A stretch of DNA of 64,000 nt from Cynocephalus volans. Lineage: Eukaryota > Chordata > Mammalia > Dermoptera > Cynocephalidae. The first letter of the stretch is position 1. Each line of letters begins with the position of its first letter. Shown one piece after another: positions 1 to 11,784 of the stretch. Both the position numbers and the translations under genes were made by a program. The notes beneath the pieces were generated by a model, which made no database searches, was not told the origin of the DNA, and saw only the letters and a list, made by a program, of their open reading frames with translations. The stretch lies in contig NC_084462.1 of NCBI RefSeq assembly GCF_027409185.1, positions 27,193,577 through 27,257,576 on the forward strand, given 5' to 3'.

Positions 1-59
1 CATGATTTTGCCTTTTTCTAAAAATGATCTTTTAGTGACATGCTTTAATGATAAGAAAA

Positions 60-140
60 GAGATTCAGAGAGGTTAAGAAACTTGCCCAAAGTCACTCAT
101 CTAATGAGTGACGGAGGTGGAAATTCTAATCCTTTCCGTA
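60..140 (-). repeat. MIR-like fragment
   Basis: The stretch reads like the MIR core in reverse orientation: GAGGTTAAGAAACTTGCCC followed by a short block resembling the usual 'cacacagctagtgagtgg' segment, then a run like 'gaaattctaatcc'. Short and diverged; assigned by eye to the MIR family. No gene is visible from 141 to about 520. Confidence 0.45.
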
Positions 141-524
141 TGACCTTAGGGACTATGTTATTTGTCCTATATGACTTGCAAATACTGAGATGTGGCAGAG
201 GGAAGATTCGTTCACTTTCAGGGTCCAGGAAGGCTGGATATTGAAGCCGGGTCTTGGCAAATGAGCAGAACTTCTGCAAGCAGAGAAGGGCGTTTTGAGA
301 AGAGCAGAAGCGTCAAGAGCTGGGAAGGGCAGGGTGTGTTTAGAAAACCGGAAGAGAGACAGCAGGGAAAAGATTGCAGGGGAGCTAGAAGCAAGGGCGA
401 GAACCGTGAAAAGCCTCTAAAGCCGTGCCAGATTTGAAGCAATCCATGAAGAGCAAGGGATCAAATCCGTGTTTGGGGAAGACATACCTGATAGTGCTGT
501 GGAGAACAGCCTAGGGGACATGAT

Positions 525-760
525 CAGAAGCAGGACACGCAGTGACCATTGCAACATTATTCACAATAGCCAAAAGGTGGAAACAATCCAAACGTCCATC
601 AGCTGACAAACAGGTAACAAAATGTGGACTATTAGTCAGCCTTAAAAAAGATACATGAACATGAACCACAACATGCATGAAGCTTGAAGACATTATGCTA
701 AGTGAAATAAGCCAGAAACAAAAGGACAAATACTGTATGATTCCACTTACATCAGGCACT
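525..760 (+). mobile_element. Old L1, ORF2 3' end (5' part of split copy)
   Basis: Degenerate L1 ORF2 C-terminal coding sequence on the plus strand. Recognisable phrases correspond to 'cattattcacaatagccaaaaggtgg', 'aacgtccatcagctgac' and 'gctaagtgaaataagccag', all typical of mammalian L1M copies. Stops and indels break the frame, so it is not coding. A MaLR LTR interrupts it at 761, and the same L1 resumes at 1181 with its 3' UTR, which gives the insertion order: L1 first, LTR second. Confidence 0.8.
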
Positions 761-1180
761 ATATTAGTCTGTTTATGTTGCTTATAACAAAATATCTGAA
801 ACTGGGTGATTTATAAAGAAAATGAAATTTATTGCTTACAGTTTCTAAGGCTGGGAAGTCCAAAGTCCATCTGGTGGTGTTGACAGTGCTCCAGGGGTCT
901 CACATTGCAGGATGGTGGAAGCAGAGAGAGAGAAAGACAGACAGACTCTCCTGTTCTTTCAAAGGCCTCAGAACCACACCCCTGACCACCATTTTAATCC
1001 ATTCACTACTGCATGGTCCTACAATCCAATCACCTCTTCAAGGCCCCACCTTTAATTACCATAATACGATTTCCCACCCTCTTAACAGTTACAGTGGGGG
1101 CCAAGTTTCTAATACATAAAACTTGGGGGACACAATTCAAGCTTCAGTGAGTTTGGGGGGACATAATTCAATCCACTACA
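761..1180 (-). mobile_element. MaLR (MLT1/MST-type) solo LTR, antisense
   Basis: Read on the plus strand it begins TATTAGTCTGTTT, passes through 'gggtgatttataaagaaaatg' and 'ggctgggaagtccaaagtcc', and ends in a 'cacaattcaatccactaca' block. This is the reverse complement of a MaLR-type LTR. It shares sequence and orientation with the copies at 4977, 12503 and 16647. It sits inside an older L1. No internal coding region accompanies it, so it is a solo LTR. Confidence 0.75.
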
Positions 1181-1436
1181 GGTAGCTAGAATAGGCAAAT
1201 GCATAGAGACAGAAAGCAGAACAGAGAGTGTCAGGGGCTGGGGAAGAAGGAAAGTGGGGAGTTATTGGTATTAATGGGTACAGAGTTTCTGTCTGGGATG
1301 ATGAAAAAGTTCTGGAAATGGATAGTGTTGATAGTTGCACACTATTGTATTTTTAAAGCCAATCAATTGTACACTTAAAAATGGTTAAAATGATAAATTT
1401 TATGTTATGCCTATTTTACCATAATAAAAAAAAGTT
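1181..1436 (+). mobile_element. Old L1 3' UTR (3' part of split copy)
   Basis: Continues the L1 broken at 760. It carries the conserved L1M 3'-UTR phrases 'aggtagctagaataggcaaat', 'gatgaaaaagttctggaaatgg' and 'acacttaaaaatggttaaaatg', ending in the usual 'taccataataaaaaaaag' tail. Non-coding. Confidence 0.8.
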
Positions 1437-2480
1437 CAACATATAAAGGCAGGGAGACCATTGCATAGTCTACGTGAGAAATGCCAAGGGCCCCAACTAG
1501 AGAGATAGGAGGGACCAGAGAGATGAATTCCTGAGTCATCCAGGGCTCAAATCCAGCGGCTGCTCTCCCCAGCAGGTTGCTCTTCAGGGCTCACATGCTT
1601 TGATTCAAAAATTCTCTGGTTCTATTATGCTACCCCTATGAATAATCTATTACATCTCTGATACAGTGCCTGGGCCAATGCCTGACCCATAGTAAATGCT
1701 TAATGCCAATGTACTGGATGAAGAAAGGAAGGAATAAAAAGACAGAAGTCTACACCAGTGGCTCTCAGTGGTTGCAGAAGGGAGGCAATGGCATCTTAGA
1801 GTCACTGGGAAGCTTTTCCTAAATAAACTTGCTCCTATCCTCCAATGAATCCTCTCCGACCCCCACACCCAAATTCCAATATGTTCTGAGGAAGGATGGA
1901 AGCTGGGGGATGAGGGACCCGGGTGAGGTGGGTACCTGGCAGGTGAGGAATCCAAGCGTACAGTTGGACTTTAGCCTCAGTGGACCCGGGGGCACCTGGA
2001 GTAGAAAAGAGAAGTGCTGTGCTTGGGAGGATAAGAGCTGAGGATTGGCCGAAATGTGGTTGGTTCCTCAGAAGCCAATGACGCTTTTTTCTGTCTTCTA
2101 CCTCCCCAGTCTGTTTAGTGATGACCTTGTGTCTCCATTATAAATCCACTGTTTCAGCTGAAGCTGTGACTCTGTGGCTCCATTAAGGGTCTCCTGGGGG
2201 CAGTCAGGCATCCACCGTGTGCATTAGAGCCGAGACAGAGCAGTCTGGGAGGCACCAGGAGCTGGGGTCAGGGGAGGGGGGAGCTGGGTTGCTGTCTCCT
2301 CTCCTCCCCCTGCTTCCTCCAACCAGCAACCCCAGCAGATCCAAGGTGCCTGATTAAGGGTGTCTCTGCACCAAGTAGGTCGCCGTCCCTTCTTGAGCCT
2401 CTGTGTCCTATGCAATAATAGTTCCTTCTATGTGTGAACAGTTTTCTTAGGCAGAGCCCATCTGTATATAGATGCAGGCA
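1437..2480. other. Intergenic, no gene seen; MER5A-like piece near 1753
   Basis: I see no exon with splice sites and no conserved protein. About 1753-1830 (CAGTGGCTCTCAG and 'agtcactgggaagctttt') resembles a MER5A hAT-Charlie relic. The remaining sequence is unassigned. Confidence 0.4.
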
Positions 2481-2484
2481 GCAT

Positions 2485-2740
2485 TGCAGGTGGCTGGACT
2501 TGGGCTGCCTGGGCTTGGATCCACCACTTATCAGCTGTGTGATCCAAGATAAGTTCCTGAACCTGAATGCTCCATTAACCCCAGTTTCCTTTCCAGTCAA
2601 ATGGAGATCATAATGTCGCCAAACTCATCGGGTTGCTATGAAGACTATGAGAGACAGAGCACGAATAGCTCACAGCACAGCACCTGATCCACAGGAATCA
2701 ATTACAGACGCCTGTTACTGCTGCTGCTCTTGTTGTTATA
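2485..2740 (+). repeat. MIR element
   Basis: Sense-orientation MIR. Visible landmarks are 'ggcttggatccaccacttatcagctgtgtg', 'cagtttcctttccagtcaaatgg' and 'gggttgctatgaa', the standard order for this ancient tRNA-derived SINE. Diverged, non-coding. Confidence 0.7.
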
Positions 2741-2789
2741 ATGAGATGAGTGGGACAAGATGATTTCTAGGGTCCTCTCAGGTGCTAAT

Positions 2790-3560
2790 ATCCTGCTTAT
2801 TCATTAAATAAATATTTATTGAGCCCTCATATGCAAAACCCTCTCCTAGAGGTGGAGAATACAGGAAGTGAATAAAAAGGAGATAACGCCCCATCCTCGT
2901 AGAGATTACATTTTAGTTGGGAAGATAAACAATAAGCAATAAACGTAATAAATAAGGAAACTATATAATGTCTAAGGAGGCGATAAGAGCTACGAAAGAA
3001 ATAGAGCAAGGTAAGGGGGTCAGGGAGTTCGGGGGGAGGTGGTTTGTGATCTGAATGGGTGCTCAAGAAAAGCCTCATTGAGAAGGTGACATTTGAGGAA
3101 AGACTTAAAGGAGGTGAGACCGTGAGCCCTGCAGACATCTGGGGGAAGAAAAACCCAGGCAAAGTCAGTAGCCAGTGCAAATGGCCTGAGGTACAAGCGT
3201 GTCTGGCTGTAACTAGAGAGGAGTAAGTGGGGTGAGGAGGAGTAGCAGGTGATCAGGGGGATAATGGGGACCAAAGCTGTAAGGCCTTGTAGCTTATTGT
3301 AAGGACTGTGGCTTTTACTAAGAGAAATGGGAAGCTGGGGTTGGGGTGCATGGGACAGTGAAAAGATGGTAGGATCAAAGCGTCATAGCCCCAGTGGACT
3401 GGAGTCAGGGATCTAGAGGAGGAAGGTGGAAAGATAGGAAGTGGTAAGCACAAAATTGAGTGATTGGTAACTGAGAGGCCAGATGTGGGAGGACCATCCA
3501 CGCACATGTGGAAGCCAGGAATCAAGATGGAAGTAACGTTAGCATGAGCGGCTGTGAGGC
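2790..3560. repeat. Ancient mammalian interspersed repeat (L2-like)
   Basis: Begins with AAATAAATATTTATTGAGCC and continues through 'gaaagacttaaaggaggtgag', 'gcagacatctgggggaagaa' and 'caaatggcctgaggtacaag', then 'aaggccttgtagc'. I recognise this as a widely spread, very old mammalian repeat. L2 is the closest name I can give, but the family name is uncertain. A related stretch occurs at 62585-63130. Confidence 0.4.
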
Positions 3561-3584
3561 AGGAGCAAAAATTATCAGTGGTTT

Positions 3585-4145
3585 AAAATATAGACTTTGA
3601 CTTATGATGGCGTTACATCCCAATAAACCCATCATCAGTTGAAAATATCGTTAAGTTGGGCCGGCCTGTGGCTCACTCAGAAGAGTACGGTGCTGATAAC
3701 ACCAAGGCCACGGGTTCGGATCCTATATAGGGATGGCCGGTTAGCTCATTGGCTGAGTTTGGTGCTGACAACACCCAGCCAAGGGTTAAGATCCCCTTAC
3801 CGGTCATTTTTTTAAAAAAAAGAAAGAAAGAAAGAAAATATCATGAAGTCAAAAATGATTTAATACACCTGACCTACTGAACATCATAGCTGAGTCTAGC
3901 CTACCTTAAACATGCTCAGAACACGTACATTAGCCTATAGTTGGGCAAAATCATCCAACACAAAGCCTATTTGATAATAAAGTGTTGAATATCCCATGTC
4001 ATTTATTGAACACTGTACTGAAAGTGAAAAACAGAATGGTCATATGGGTACTTGAAGTACAGATTCTACTGGACGCATATCACTTTTGCAATATTGTGAA
4101 GTAAAAAATCGTAAGTTGAATCATCATAAGATGAGGGCCATCTGT
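3585..4145. mobile_element. DNA-transposon relic (Tigger-like), split by a SINE
   Basis: The ends are inverted relatives of each other: about 3593-3620 reads 'ttgacttatgatggcgtta', and the right end near 4105-4143 reads 'aagttgaatcatcataagatgaggg', its approximate reverse complement. Internal sequence such as 'cctaccttaaacatgctcag' is a known mammalian non-autonomous DNA-transposon type. A CYN SINE interrupts it at 3657-3833. Family name not certain. Confidence 0.45.
3657..3833 (+). mobile_element. CYN-type tRNA-Ile SINE, dimer
   Basis: Two tRNA-Ile-like monomers in tandem, each starting with a GGCCGG block. The first keeps A-box-like 'gtggctcactcag' and B box GGTTCGGATCC; the second has 'ggttaagatcccc'. 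It ends with an A-rich (GAAA)n tail. Target duplications of about 16 bp flank it: GAAAATATCGTTAAGT at 3641-3656 and GAAAATATCATGAAGT at 3834-3849 (two mismatches). It lies inside the DNA-transposon relic at 3585-4145, so it is younger than that element. Confidence 0.85.
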
Positions 4146-4976
4146 TTAGGTTTTATTGTTATTTAGGTATGGCGAGGCCAACAGATCAGGAGTCAATTGC
4201 CATTGAAAGATGGTTTGCTGTACTCATAGATCCCAATACAACATGCCAGAGGGGGGCCACACGGAGAAGCACCAGGGTCAGTCAGGAGGCAGAGGGAGCA
4301 AGAGCCTTTACAGTGGTCCAGGGGAAGGATTGGGAAAGGCAGGGTCAGTAGGCTCAGGTCTGGGTAGTTTGAATAATTTCAGCAGGTGGGTGGATGGTGG
4401 CCAAGTCTGAGAGTCCAGTAAAGGAGGTGGCTGGAGCATGGGCTCTGGTCTGGTTGACTTGCATAAGAAAAGCATGCTTGCAGGTGTGTCGTTTGCTACG
4501 TCTAGGAATTAGCTAACCCCAGGTGGTTGGGGTAGCCCTTCCAAGGTCAGCAAGGCCCCGAGATGGCAAAGCATCTGAATATAAAAGGTATGGTTAATAC
4601 GATCAGGAAGTGAGGGGGGTGCGACTGGGGGTCAGTAAATGGCCTCAGCAATGAGGTGCTGGGTGGTATAGCTGCTGGTGTAAGAATGAGGGCTGCGGGT
4701 TTGGAGGGAGGAGGCAGACAGCATAGGACAGAAGCAACCCAAGGAGCCAGAGGACACCTACTCCACCTCCTCGTGGTAGGGCAGTAGAGGAAAGAGACCA
4801 CCCCTGGAGAGGGCTACAAGGGTGGGGAAGCCAGATTTCACGTAGCAAGAAGGTGAAGGGAAAATTGGCGGAAAAGTTGGGGATGTAAAGCTCAGGGATG
4901 TTCTCCTTAGCATGGAGTTGCATATAAAGAGTTTCAAAACCATCATCTCAGTGGTTTTGCATTTTTTAAAAAATCA
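4146..4976. other. Intergenic, no gene seen
   Basis: Purine-rich, low-complexity-leaning sequence without a recognisable gene. Open frames here (up to 92 codons, minus strand) have no domain or conserved motif that I recognise. Confidence 0.4.
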
Positions 4977-5386
4977 TTTCTGTTGCTTATAACATAAATA
5001 CCTGAAGCTGGGTAATTTATGAAGAAAATGAAATTTATTGCTTACAGTTTCAGAGGCTGGGAAGTCCAAAGTCCAGGGAACACACCTGGGGAGGGTCTTC
5101 TTTGGTGGCGACTTTACAGCAATGCAGGGGTCTCACGTGGCAGAAAATGGCAGAGAAGAGAGATAGGTAGATCTTCATGTACTCTCCTTGTAAAACCCTC
5201 AGAAGCATGCCCACTATTCCAAAAATGGATCAATGCATTCAGGAGGGTGCAGTCCTACAATCTAATCGCCTCTGCAAGGCCCCACCTTTCATTTACCATA
5301 ATAGGATTTCCCACCCTCAACAGTTGCAGTGAGAATCAAGCTTCTAATACATGAACTTTGGGGGACACAATTCAATCAATGCACAG
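4977..5386 (-). mobile_element. MaLR (MLT1/MST-type) solo LTR, antisense
   Basis: Same family and orientation as the LTR at 761-1180: TTCTGTTGCTTATAAC, 'gggtaatttatgaagaaaatg', 'ggctgggaagtccaaagtcc', and the distal block 'acatgaactttgggggacac'. Solo LTR, non-coding. The left end is less clear than in the copy at 16647. Confidence 0.7.
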
Positions 5387-6530
5387 CATCAAGACAACTT
5401 CCTTTTTTTAAAAAATACAATCTTATATGGAACCACAATGTAAAAACCAAGTAAAACAGAAATCTATAATTTCAAATTTATAAGTGACGCTACTATAAAG
5501 CCAAACAATGAACTCGTGTCAAAATTTGGTACATAACACATTTTGGTGAGGTGTTGCTTTGGCCATTGCCTTTTTTAAAAAGTTAAAAATGTATCTGTGA
5601 AATGAAATTCAAATAAAATGTTTCTAGAATTCCTGGGGCTTCCAAGGGACACTGAATTGAGTGCATCAGCCTCTGGAAAGTGAGAGTCAGAGAAGAGAGG
5701 GGAAGGAGGAGAGATGGGGAAAAGGAGACTGCTTTTAATTTGTTATTAGCCTCAGAGAACTATTTGATATTTTAAAACTCTATACATTGTAATTTCGATA
5801 AGAGGAAAAATATAAAAGAAGGGAAAAAGGAAAAAGAAAGATAATTACACCATTTCCTTTAATCCAACAGTTTACTGTAGTAAGAATTCATTAAATGCCC
5901 ATTTTACAGCTACGGAAGTTGAGGGTAAAAGAGGTTAAGTAATTGGCACATAGCAGGTGACTCTGGCACTTGTCCCAGGTCGGCCGATTCTGAAAGTCTG
6001 TGCTTTTCCCTGTTGTACAGCCTCACTCATCTGAGGAAGAAATGGCCAGTAGACCAGTACACTTGGCAATGGGAAATTGGCAGACCTGACATCTCCTTCC
6101 TTATCTGCTAGTGATGCCAGAAACTCCTGTAAGAGAGAAGGCAGAAGCTTCCACTCTCTAGGCATCAATAAAGCAAGTGGCTCTCCTTTGCCACTCCCTA
6201 GTCGCTTTCACTGTGATTTCCTGCTGGAAGTAGCAGACACCTGCTGTACCTGGCTGGGCCCTTTTCTCTTCCCTGCAACGCTTCTCTCCGATAGGGCCTG
6301 CTTTGGAGGAAGCACAAACCCAAGAGCCCACCCCTGAGGACAGAAAACTGCCAAGTGCATGTTATCCTCTCCCTCACTGTCCTTCCACCCTGACCTATGC
6401 TTAGACAACCAGATGCTCTCTTCCAAGATTTTGAATCTTAAGCAAGTAAGTGAAGGCTGAAGAAGGAATGGATGGGTCTGCCTGACAATTTCTGCTACAG
6501 ACCTTTCAAGAGGCTCTTGCTTCTGCAGTG
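5387..6530. other. Intergenic, no gene seen; MIR-like piece near 5905
   Basis: AT-rich sequence without a recognised gene. About 5905-5990 ('cattttacagctacggaagttgagg', 'agaggttaagtaattgg') resembles an antisense MIR core. The rest, including 6170-6420, is unassigned. Confidence 0.4.
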
Positions 6531-7690
6531 TATTGGTTATTTACTGCTGTTTAACAAATTGCCCCCAAACATAGTGACTGAAACACTAAACATTCATGAT
6601 GTCACAGTTTCTGTGGGCCAGGAATTCAGGAATAGTTTATTTTATTTTATTTTATTTTTTTTAAATTTTATTTTGTCGATATACATTGTAGCTGATTATT
6701 GCTCCCCATCACCAAAACCTCCCTCCCTTCTCCCTCCCCCCCTCCCCCCCAACAATGTCCTTTCTGTTTGCTTGTTGTATCAACTTCAAATAATTGTGGT
6801 TGTTATATCTTCTTCCCCCCCCCCCCCGGTTTGTGTGTGTGTGTGTGTATGTGTGTGTGTGAATTTATATATTAATTTTTAGCTCCCTCCAATAAGTGAG
6901 AACATGTGGTATTTCTCTTTCTGTGCCTGACTTGTTTCACTTAATATAATTCTCTCAAGGTCCATCCATGTTGTTGCAAATGGCAGTATTTCATTCGTTT
7001 TTATAGCTGAGTAGTATTCCATTGTGTAGATGTACCACATTTTCCGTATCCACTCATCTGATGATGGGCATTTGGGCTGGTTCCAACTCTTGGCTATTGT
7101 AAAGAGTGCTGCGATGAACATTGGGGAACAGGTATACCTTCGACTTGATGATTTCCATTCCTCTGGGTATATTCCCAACAGTGGGATGGCTGGGTCGTAT
7201 GGTAGATCTATTTGCAATTGTTTAAGGAACCTCCATACCATTTTCCATAGAGGCTGCACCATTTTGCAGTCCCACCAACAATGTATGAGAGTTCCTTTTT
7301 CTCCGCAGCCTCGTCAGCATTTATCATTCTCAGGAATAGTTTAGCTGTGTGTTTGCAACATAGAGTTTCTCACATGGGTTCATTCTGCATACCCACAGGG
7401 GCTGCAGTCATCCGAAAGCTCAAACGTGGCAAGAGCATCCGCTTCCGAGGTGGCTCCTTCACACATGGGCTGTTGGCAGGAGTTCCGAGTTCCTGGCCAC
7501 ATGGGCCTCTCCCTAGGCCGCTGAGTCTTCATGCTGTGGCAGCTACCTTCCCCCCAGTGAGCAAACCAAGAGAGTGGACCAAGAGAAGCCTGTAGTGCTC
7601 TTGATGACCTCACCTGCAAATGAGGTCACTTCTGCTTTCTTGTGTTCCTTAGAAGCAAGTCACTGTGTTCAGCCCACACTGAAGGCGATG
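6531..7690. repeat. Ancient interspersed repeat split by a young L1
   Basis: The two halves, 6531-6639 and 7330-7690, join into one old repeat: 'ctgctgtttaacaaattgcccc', 'cacagtttctgtgggccagg', then 'gggctgcagtcatccgaaag', 'gtggctccttcacacatgg' and 'ccacatgggcctctcc'. I recognise the type as a common mammalian repeat but cannot name the family safely. The L1 at 6640-7329 lies between the halves. Confidence 0.55.
6640..7329 (-). mobile_element. Young 5'-truncated L1, antisense
   Basis: A 690-bp L1 3' end on the minus strand. The C-terminal ORF2 frame is open from 7262 to 6879 (about 127 codons, ending in 'FSLIGGS'), then a 3' UTR follows with a (TG)n run, a C12 homopolymer, a pyrimidine-rich tract and a terminal T run (the poly-A of the minus strand). 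Perfect 14-bp target duplications TCAGGAATAGTTTA flank it at 6626-6639 and 7330-7343. It is almost identical to the copies at 29341 and 60497, so the lineage was active recently. Confidence 0.95.
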
Positions 7691-8100
7691 GGCATCAGAG
7701 TCCAGCTCTTGGAGGAAGGAGTAACAAAGATTTTGTGTGTGTATATTTAAATCACCACGAGTCCTTTGGAGCTGCCATGTTTCCCTATTTATGAGTCTCT
7801 TCTCCCACCTGCCGTGCCCCAGCAGCAGGGCTGGCTTTGTTTCACAGGCCTGCAACGCATGTGTGCAACTGCACAAGGCCATGCACTTAAGAAGGTTCCA
7901 TGTGTGGCTTAATGCTCCACTGCTGTTGTCTATGAAGTTCCTAATATTTTTTGAACCACAGACCTTGCATTTTCATTTTGCACTGGCCTCTCCAAATTAT
8001 GGAACTAGTCGTGCTAGATTGTCTCCCTATAAACTTCCTCATGTTTGAATTAGTCAGAATTTCTTTTTTTCTCACTTGCCTACAAAACTCTATGACAATG
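7691..8100. other. Intergenic, no gene seen
   Basis: I see no gene, RNA or named repeat here with confidence. Several frames are open for 80-100 codons by chance and carry no recognisable domain. Confidence 0.4.
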
Positions 8101-8860
8101 TTGGAGTGAGCCGGACTGAAGCCATTTTGGTACCTAAAACTACCTGGGCTGCAGGAAATGTTAAAAGACATTTTTTTTGCTTGTTTGTTTCTTAGCATGT
8201 ATTTCTCCAAGTTCCCTCCTTTCTCACAGTTATTTGATATTTTGAAACTTGGTTACGGGGCAACATGACATTATTCTCACAAATGTGAAGTTGCCTTCCA
8301 GCCAGCCTGGAGTGGCAGACTTGCACACACTATCCAGACTCTGGGAACCCAAGGAAGACATCAGTAAAGCTCTGCTGATCCCACCCCTCCAGCAGGACCT
8401 GGGACAACAGAAAGGACAGGATCAGAAACCAAATGGGGCCTTGTTGAGACCTTGCTCCTGGCTCCTTGCACAGAGTCCCCGCAGCTCATATCCCCCTCCC
8501 TCCTGCTTTTCATTTCCCACATTCCATTCCCTCAGCCACTTTCTAAAACCCCTCAGTAAACCTGAGTCTTGGAGATGGCTTTAGCCTGCCCATTCTCCTT
8601 CAGGTTTACTGGAGAGATGGATTAGCATAACATCTCTCCTCAGGTCACTGGTATTCCTGAATAAACGCTGACTTCCATTTTCACCAACATTTGACTTTTG
8701 AGTGGTTTGCTTTTGTTTGGGGCAGACAGCCAGACTTGGGTTCAGTAACAAGATTTCAACAAGCCTAAGCCAGGAGCTGAATGCCCTGGGTTAACAGATT
8801 TTGGTGAATGAAGCCAGGGGTTTTGTTTTGGGCCAACAGCCGGACTTGGGCCAGGTATTG
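8100..8860 (+). mobile_element. ERV1-like LTR with partly repeated 3' end
   Basis: LTR-like architecture: a long body, then CCTGAATAAACGCTGACTT (a polyadenylation-signal region), then 'ggcagacagccagacttggg' near 8722. A second, similar 'gggccaacagccggacttggg' occurs near 8829, about 107 bp later, so the terminal segment is partly duplicated. No retroviral coding sequence is present. The class is inferred from layout; the family is not named. Confidence 0.45.
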
Positions 8861-9504
8861 ATACAGTAGCCTTTTCCTGTTCCTATTTGTGTGCACTGTT
8901 GACCGGCACATAGTAGGCACTCAGCCAGTAATTCTTGATTAAGGATATTGATGCAATTGTAAGTTATATACAAGATCCTAAGAACAGTTCCTGATTGTGT
9001 GGTTCATAAGGGCAAGGGTGATATCTTCTGTGATCGTCGCTATATCCCTGGCACACAGATAGTAATTTGTCAATAAATATTTAACTGAAAAAAAAAGCAG
9101 ACAAGGAAGGAAGATTACAATCCAGATGTGTCTAACTCCAAAGCCTGTGTTCTGTCCTCTATACTACTGTTTCTTCGAGAGCTTCATATTGGTTTTGAAT
9201 CTGTCTGTGGCCTTGTATTACTGTGTCGGGCTGACAGTGTCCTGCCATCAGACTGCAAGCTCCATGCCAGCAGGGACCACGTCTCTTCCTCCACCTGTGT
9301 GGTCCTCGAGCCTGGAACAAAATCAGCCATGGGTACGAGTTGGATGAATGGTAGATGGGATCGGAGCCACAGGCTAAGCATCAAGGTGGACACAAACAAA
9401 GGTCTGCTCTTGCGTATTTATCAGCTGAAAATACTTACACGGGTCGTGTGAGTTGCTGGAAGAGGAGACTAACCCTTTGCCTTGGAGTGGGAGGGTGAAG
9501 TGTT
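8861..9504. other. Intergenic, no gene seen
   Basis: Contains short stretches reminiscent of MIR/L2 ('ccggcacatagtaggcactcag', 'agtaatttgtcaataaatatttaac') but nothing that I can delimit. No gene. Confidence 0.35.
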
Positions 9505-9891
9505 AGGAATGGAAGTTGTACTTTCCATACCAAAGTACCACAGATGGGGGGCTTAAACAATGGACATCTGTGACCTTGTGGCTCTGGAGGCTAGAAGTCT
9601 GAGATCGAGTTGTCGGCAGGGTGGATTCCTTTGAGCCTCTCTCCTTGGCTTGCAGATGGCCGTCTTCTCCCTGTGTCTTCACATGGTCCTCCCTCTGTGT
9701 ATCTGTGTCCTCATCTCCTCTTCTTATAAGGACACCTGTCATATTGGATTAGGGCCCAACTACATGACCGCATTTTAACCTAATTATCTCTTAAAGGCCA
9801 TCTCCAAATATAGTCACATTCTGGAGTACTGGGGGTTAGGACTTCAACATATGGACTGGAGGGGGGGAGCGGCACAATTCAGCCCAGAACA
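9505..9891 (-). mobile_element. MLT1 solo LTR, antisense
   Basis: Reverse complement of an MLT1-class MaLR LTR: 'aaagtaccacagatgggggg', 'ctggaggctagaagtctgag', 'tataaggacacctgtcatattgg', 'aaggccatctccaaatatagtc', 'actgggggttaggacttcaac'. Same type as the copy at 50585-51035. Diverged, non-coding. Confidence 0.8.
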
Positions 9892-11784
9892 GCGGTCTTA
9901 ACACTCACGGAGGGAGAGACGGGTGAGGGCAAGCAGGCCTTGCCTTATGTCCAGAAATACACTGATGTGGTTCTGGGAAGGGCAAAAGGGTCTTCAAGGA
10001 AATGTTTTTTTAGGGCATCTTGCTTCATAACAGAGCATCACTGAGGATTCAGGAGTACCTTGGCCCTCCTTCCCTGTGCCCTGCCACCCACCATGGGTGG
10101 GTCCACTGCCCCCTGCAGATGCCAACACCCAGCCCATGGGCCCTCAGCCCTATCTTGCTCTGGAGTCTGACTGCTGGGGTCAGGCTGGCCCTTACTGTCC
10201 TTTCCAAAAATGACCTCAGCAACTCCCCCCTTTTCTGGGAGGGTTGGAGAGCATTAGAAACTACAGAAAAAAAGTATTCCTCAAGAAAGGCTGTGTTTTT
10301 CCACAACCGAGAAACCTAATAGGGTATTGAAAAATGGAACCCTTGGAAAATAATGATGGAAATTTGGTCCATGCACCATATCAGAAATAAATCCTTCCCT
10401 GCCTATAAGTCTTCATTATCCGGATGGGCAAGTCCACCGTGTTAGCTGTGTAAGAAATGTAACTGTTTTTCCATAACTGACAGCAAGCCATGTTCTGAGC
10501 TCCTGGTCTTCCAGAGGGCAAAGATAATCTTCAGCATTTCAGGGTCTTCAGGGTGCTCCTGTAGTGCCAAGGAATGTGGGTGGCGTCATCTGGTCTTTGG
10601 CTGTCATCATCCATCTGCACTGATACCCCCTGAGATGTCCTTGTTCTCTCCCTGCCCTCAAAACCTGGCCCCTGCTAGTCACTGCTACGTCCACTGCCTT
10701 CCTGGCCCACAGCCCACAGCTCTTGGGTTTACAGAAAACGTTCTGCTGCCCCCTGCACCACGCTGAGGCAGGTGGGGCTCTGGGTGGGCTCTCCTTGCCC
10801 GCTTAGGGAGTCTTCAGGGATTCCTTTTATCTTCATGCAGCACTGACACCCACCTAAGAAAAATGGGAATATGGATTCCCTCCACTCAAGATTTCCCAAA
10901 GACCTCTGTGTTTTGGGTCATGTTCCCTTCTGTTCCCAGGACTTAGCTCCTGAGCCAGGATGAAGGGCCATTTGCAAGAACCAGACCAGTGCTTAAGTGC
11001 TCTGCACTCCTCCGACAGTCCCTGAGTCCCCTGTCAGAGAACTTTCTCTGGTCTGGGGATGGAGTAGCTGATCCCTTCTTTAATCTTCTCAATCTATGGC
11101 ATAATTGTGCCCTCCCAGGCTTTTGAAACTCAAACTCTAGGCTTTTGTAACTCCAAAGTGTTTCTTTCTGCTTTTCTGCTGTATCTTTGGGTAGATGACA
11201 AATGGAAAAGGAAGTGGGGGGGGTTGGAGGCAGGGAGTGTGGAGAGGGTAGAGGGGAACCTCAGTGCAATATTTCAAAATATTGTCCTGCCACATCTGTA
11301 TTCATAGGTGTTTTCTCCCTTCAGGGAGTGTTGCTTCTATTTGCTCTGGGCCATCTCATGTCCAGTTTTGATGGCTCCATCAACACTGACCACACAGCTC
11401 CTTGCTTCTGTCTCAAGAAGTTGAGATTCCACTCAACCAGAACCTCAATCACCCGATGGGCCTTGCCTTTGCCACAGAATTACTCTCCCCAACTGGCCCC
11501 TCTCCAGACACAACCTAAGATTCCTCCACCTGTCTTCTCTCTTATGCTCCTGGACCCTTCTGTTTGCTCCCCCTGCAACTACGTCCCCCCACCCCCTCCC
11601 TCCCTATTTATCTGCTTCTCTTCATTTCTCCATAGATCCCTTTACCTTCTTTTTTGTCTCCACGTTTTGAAGTTGTGACATAGTGACATTGTCACTAGTT
11701 CCCCCGCTCAGGTTTAATTCACTTCTCAACTCACTGCAATTTAGCATCTGTGCAGTAAATCTTACCCAAAGAGAGGTCTAACTT
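9892..11784. other. Intergenic, no gene seen
   Basis: Nearly 1.9 kb with no repeat or exon that I recognise. Open frames of 85-158 codons (for example 11202-11678, plus) are proline/serine-rich and carry no domain. This is the longest apparently single-copy stretch upstream of HIP1, so distal regulatory sequence could lie here, but nothing in the sequence shows it directly. Confidence 0.4.
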
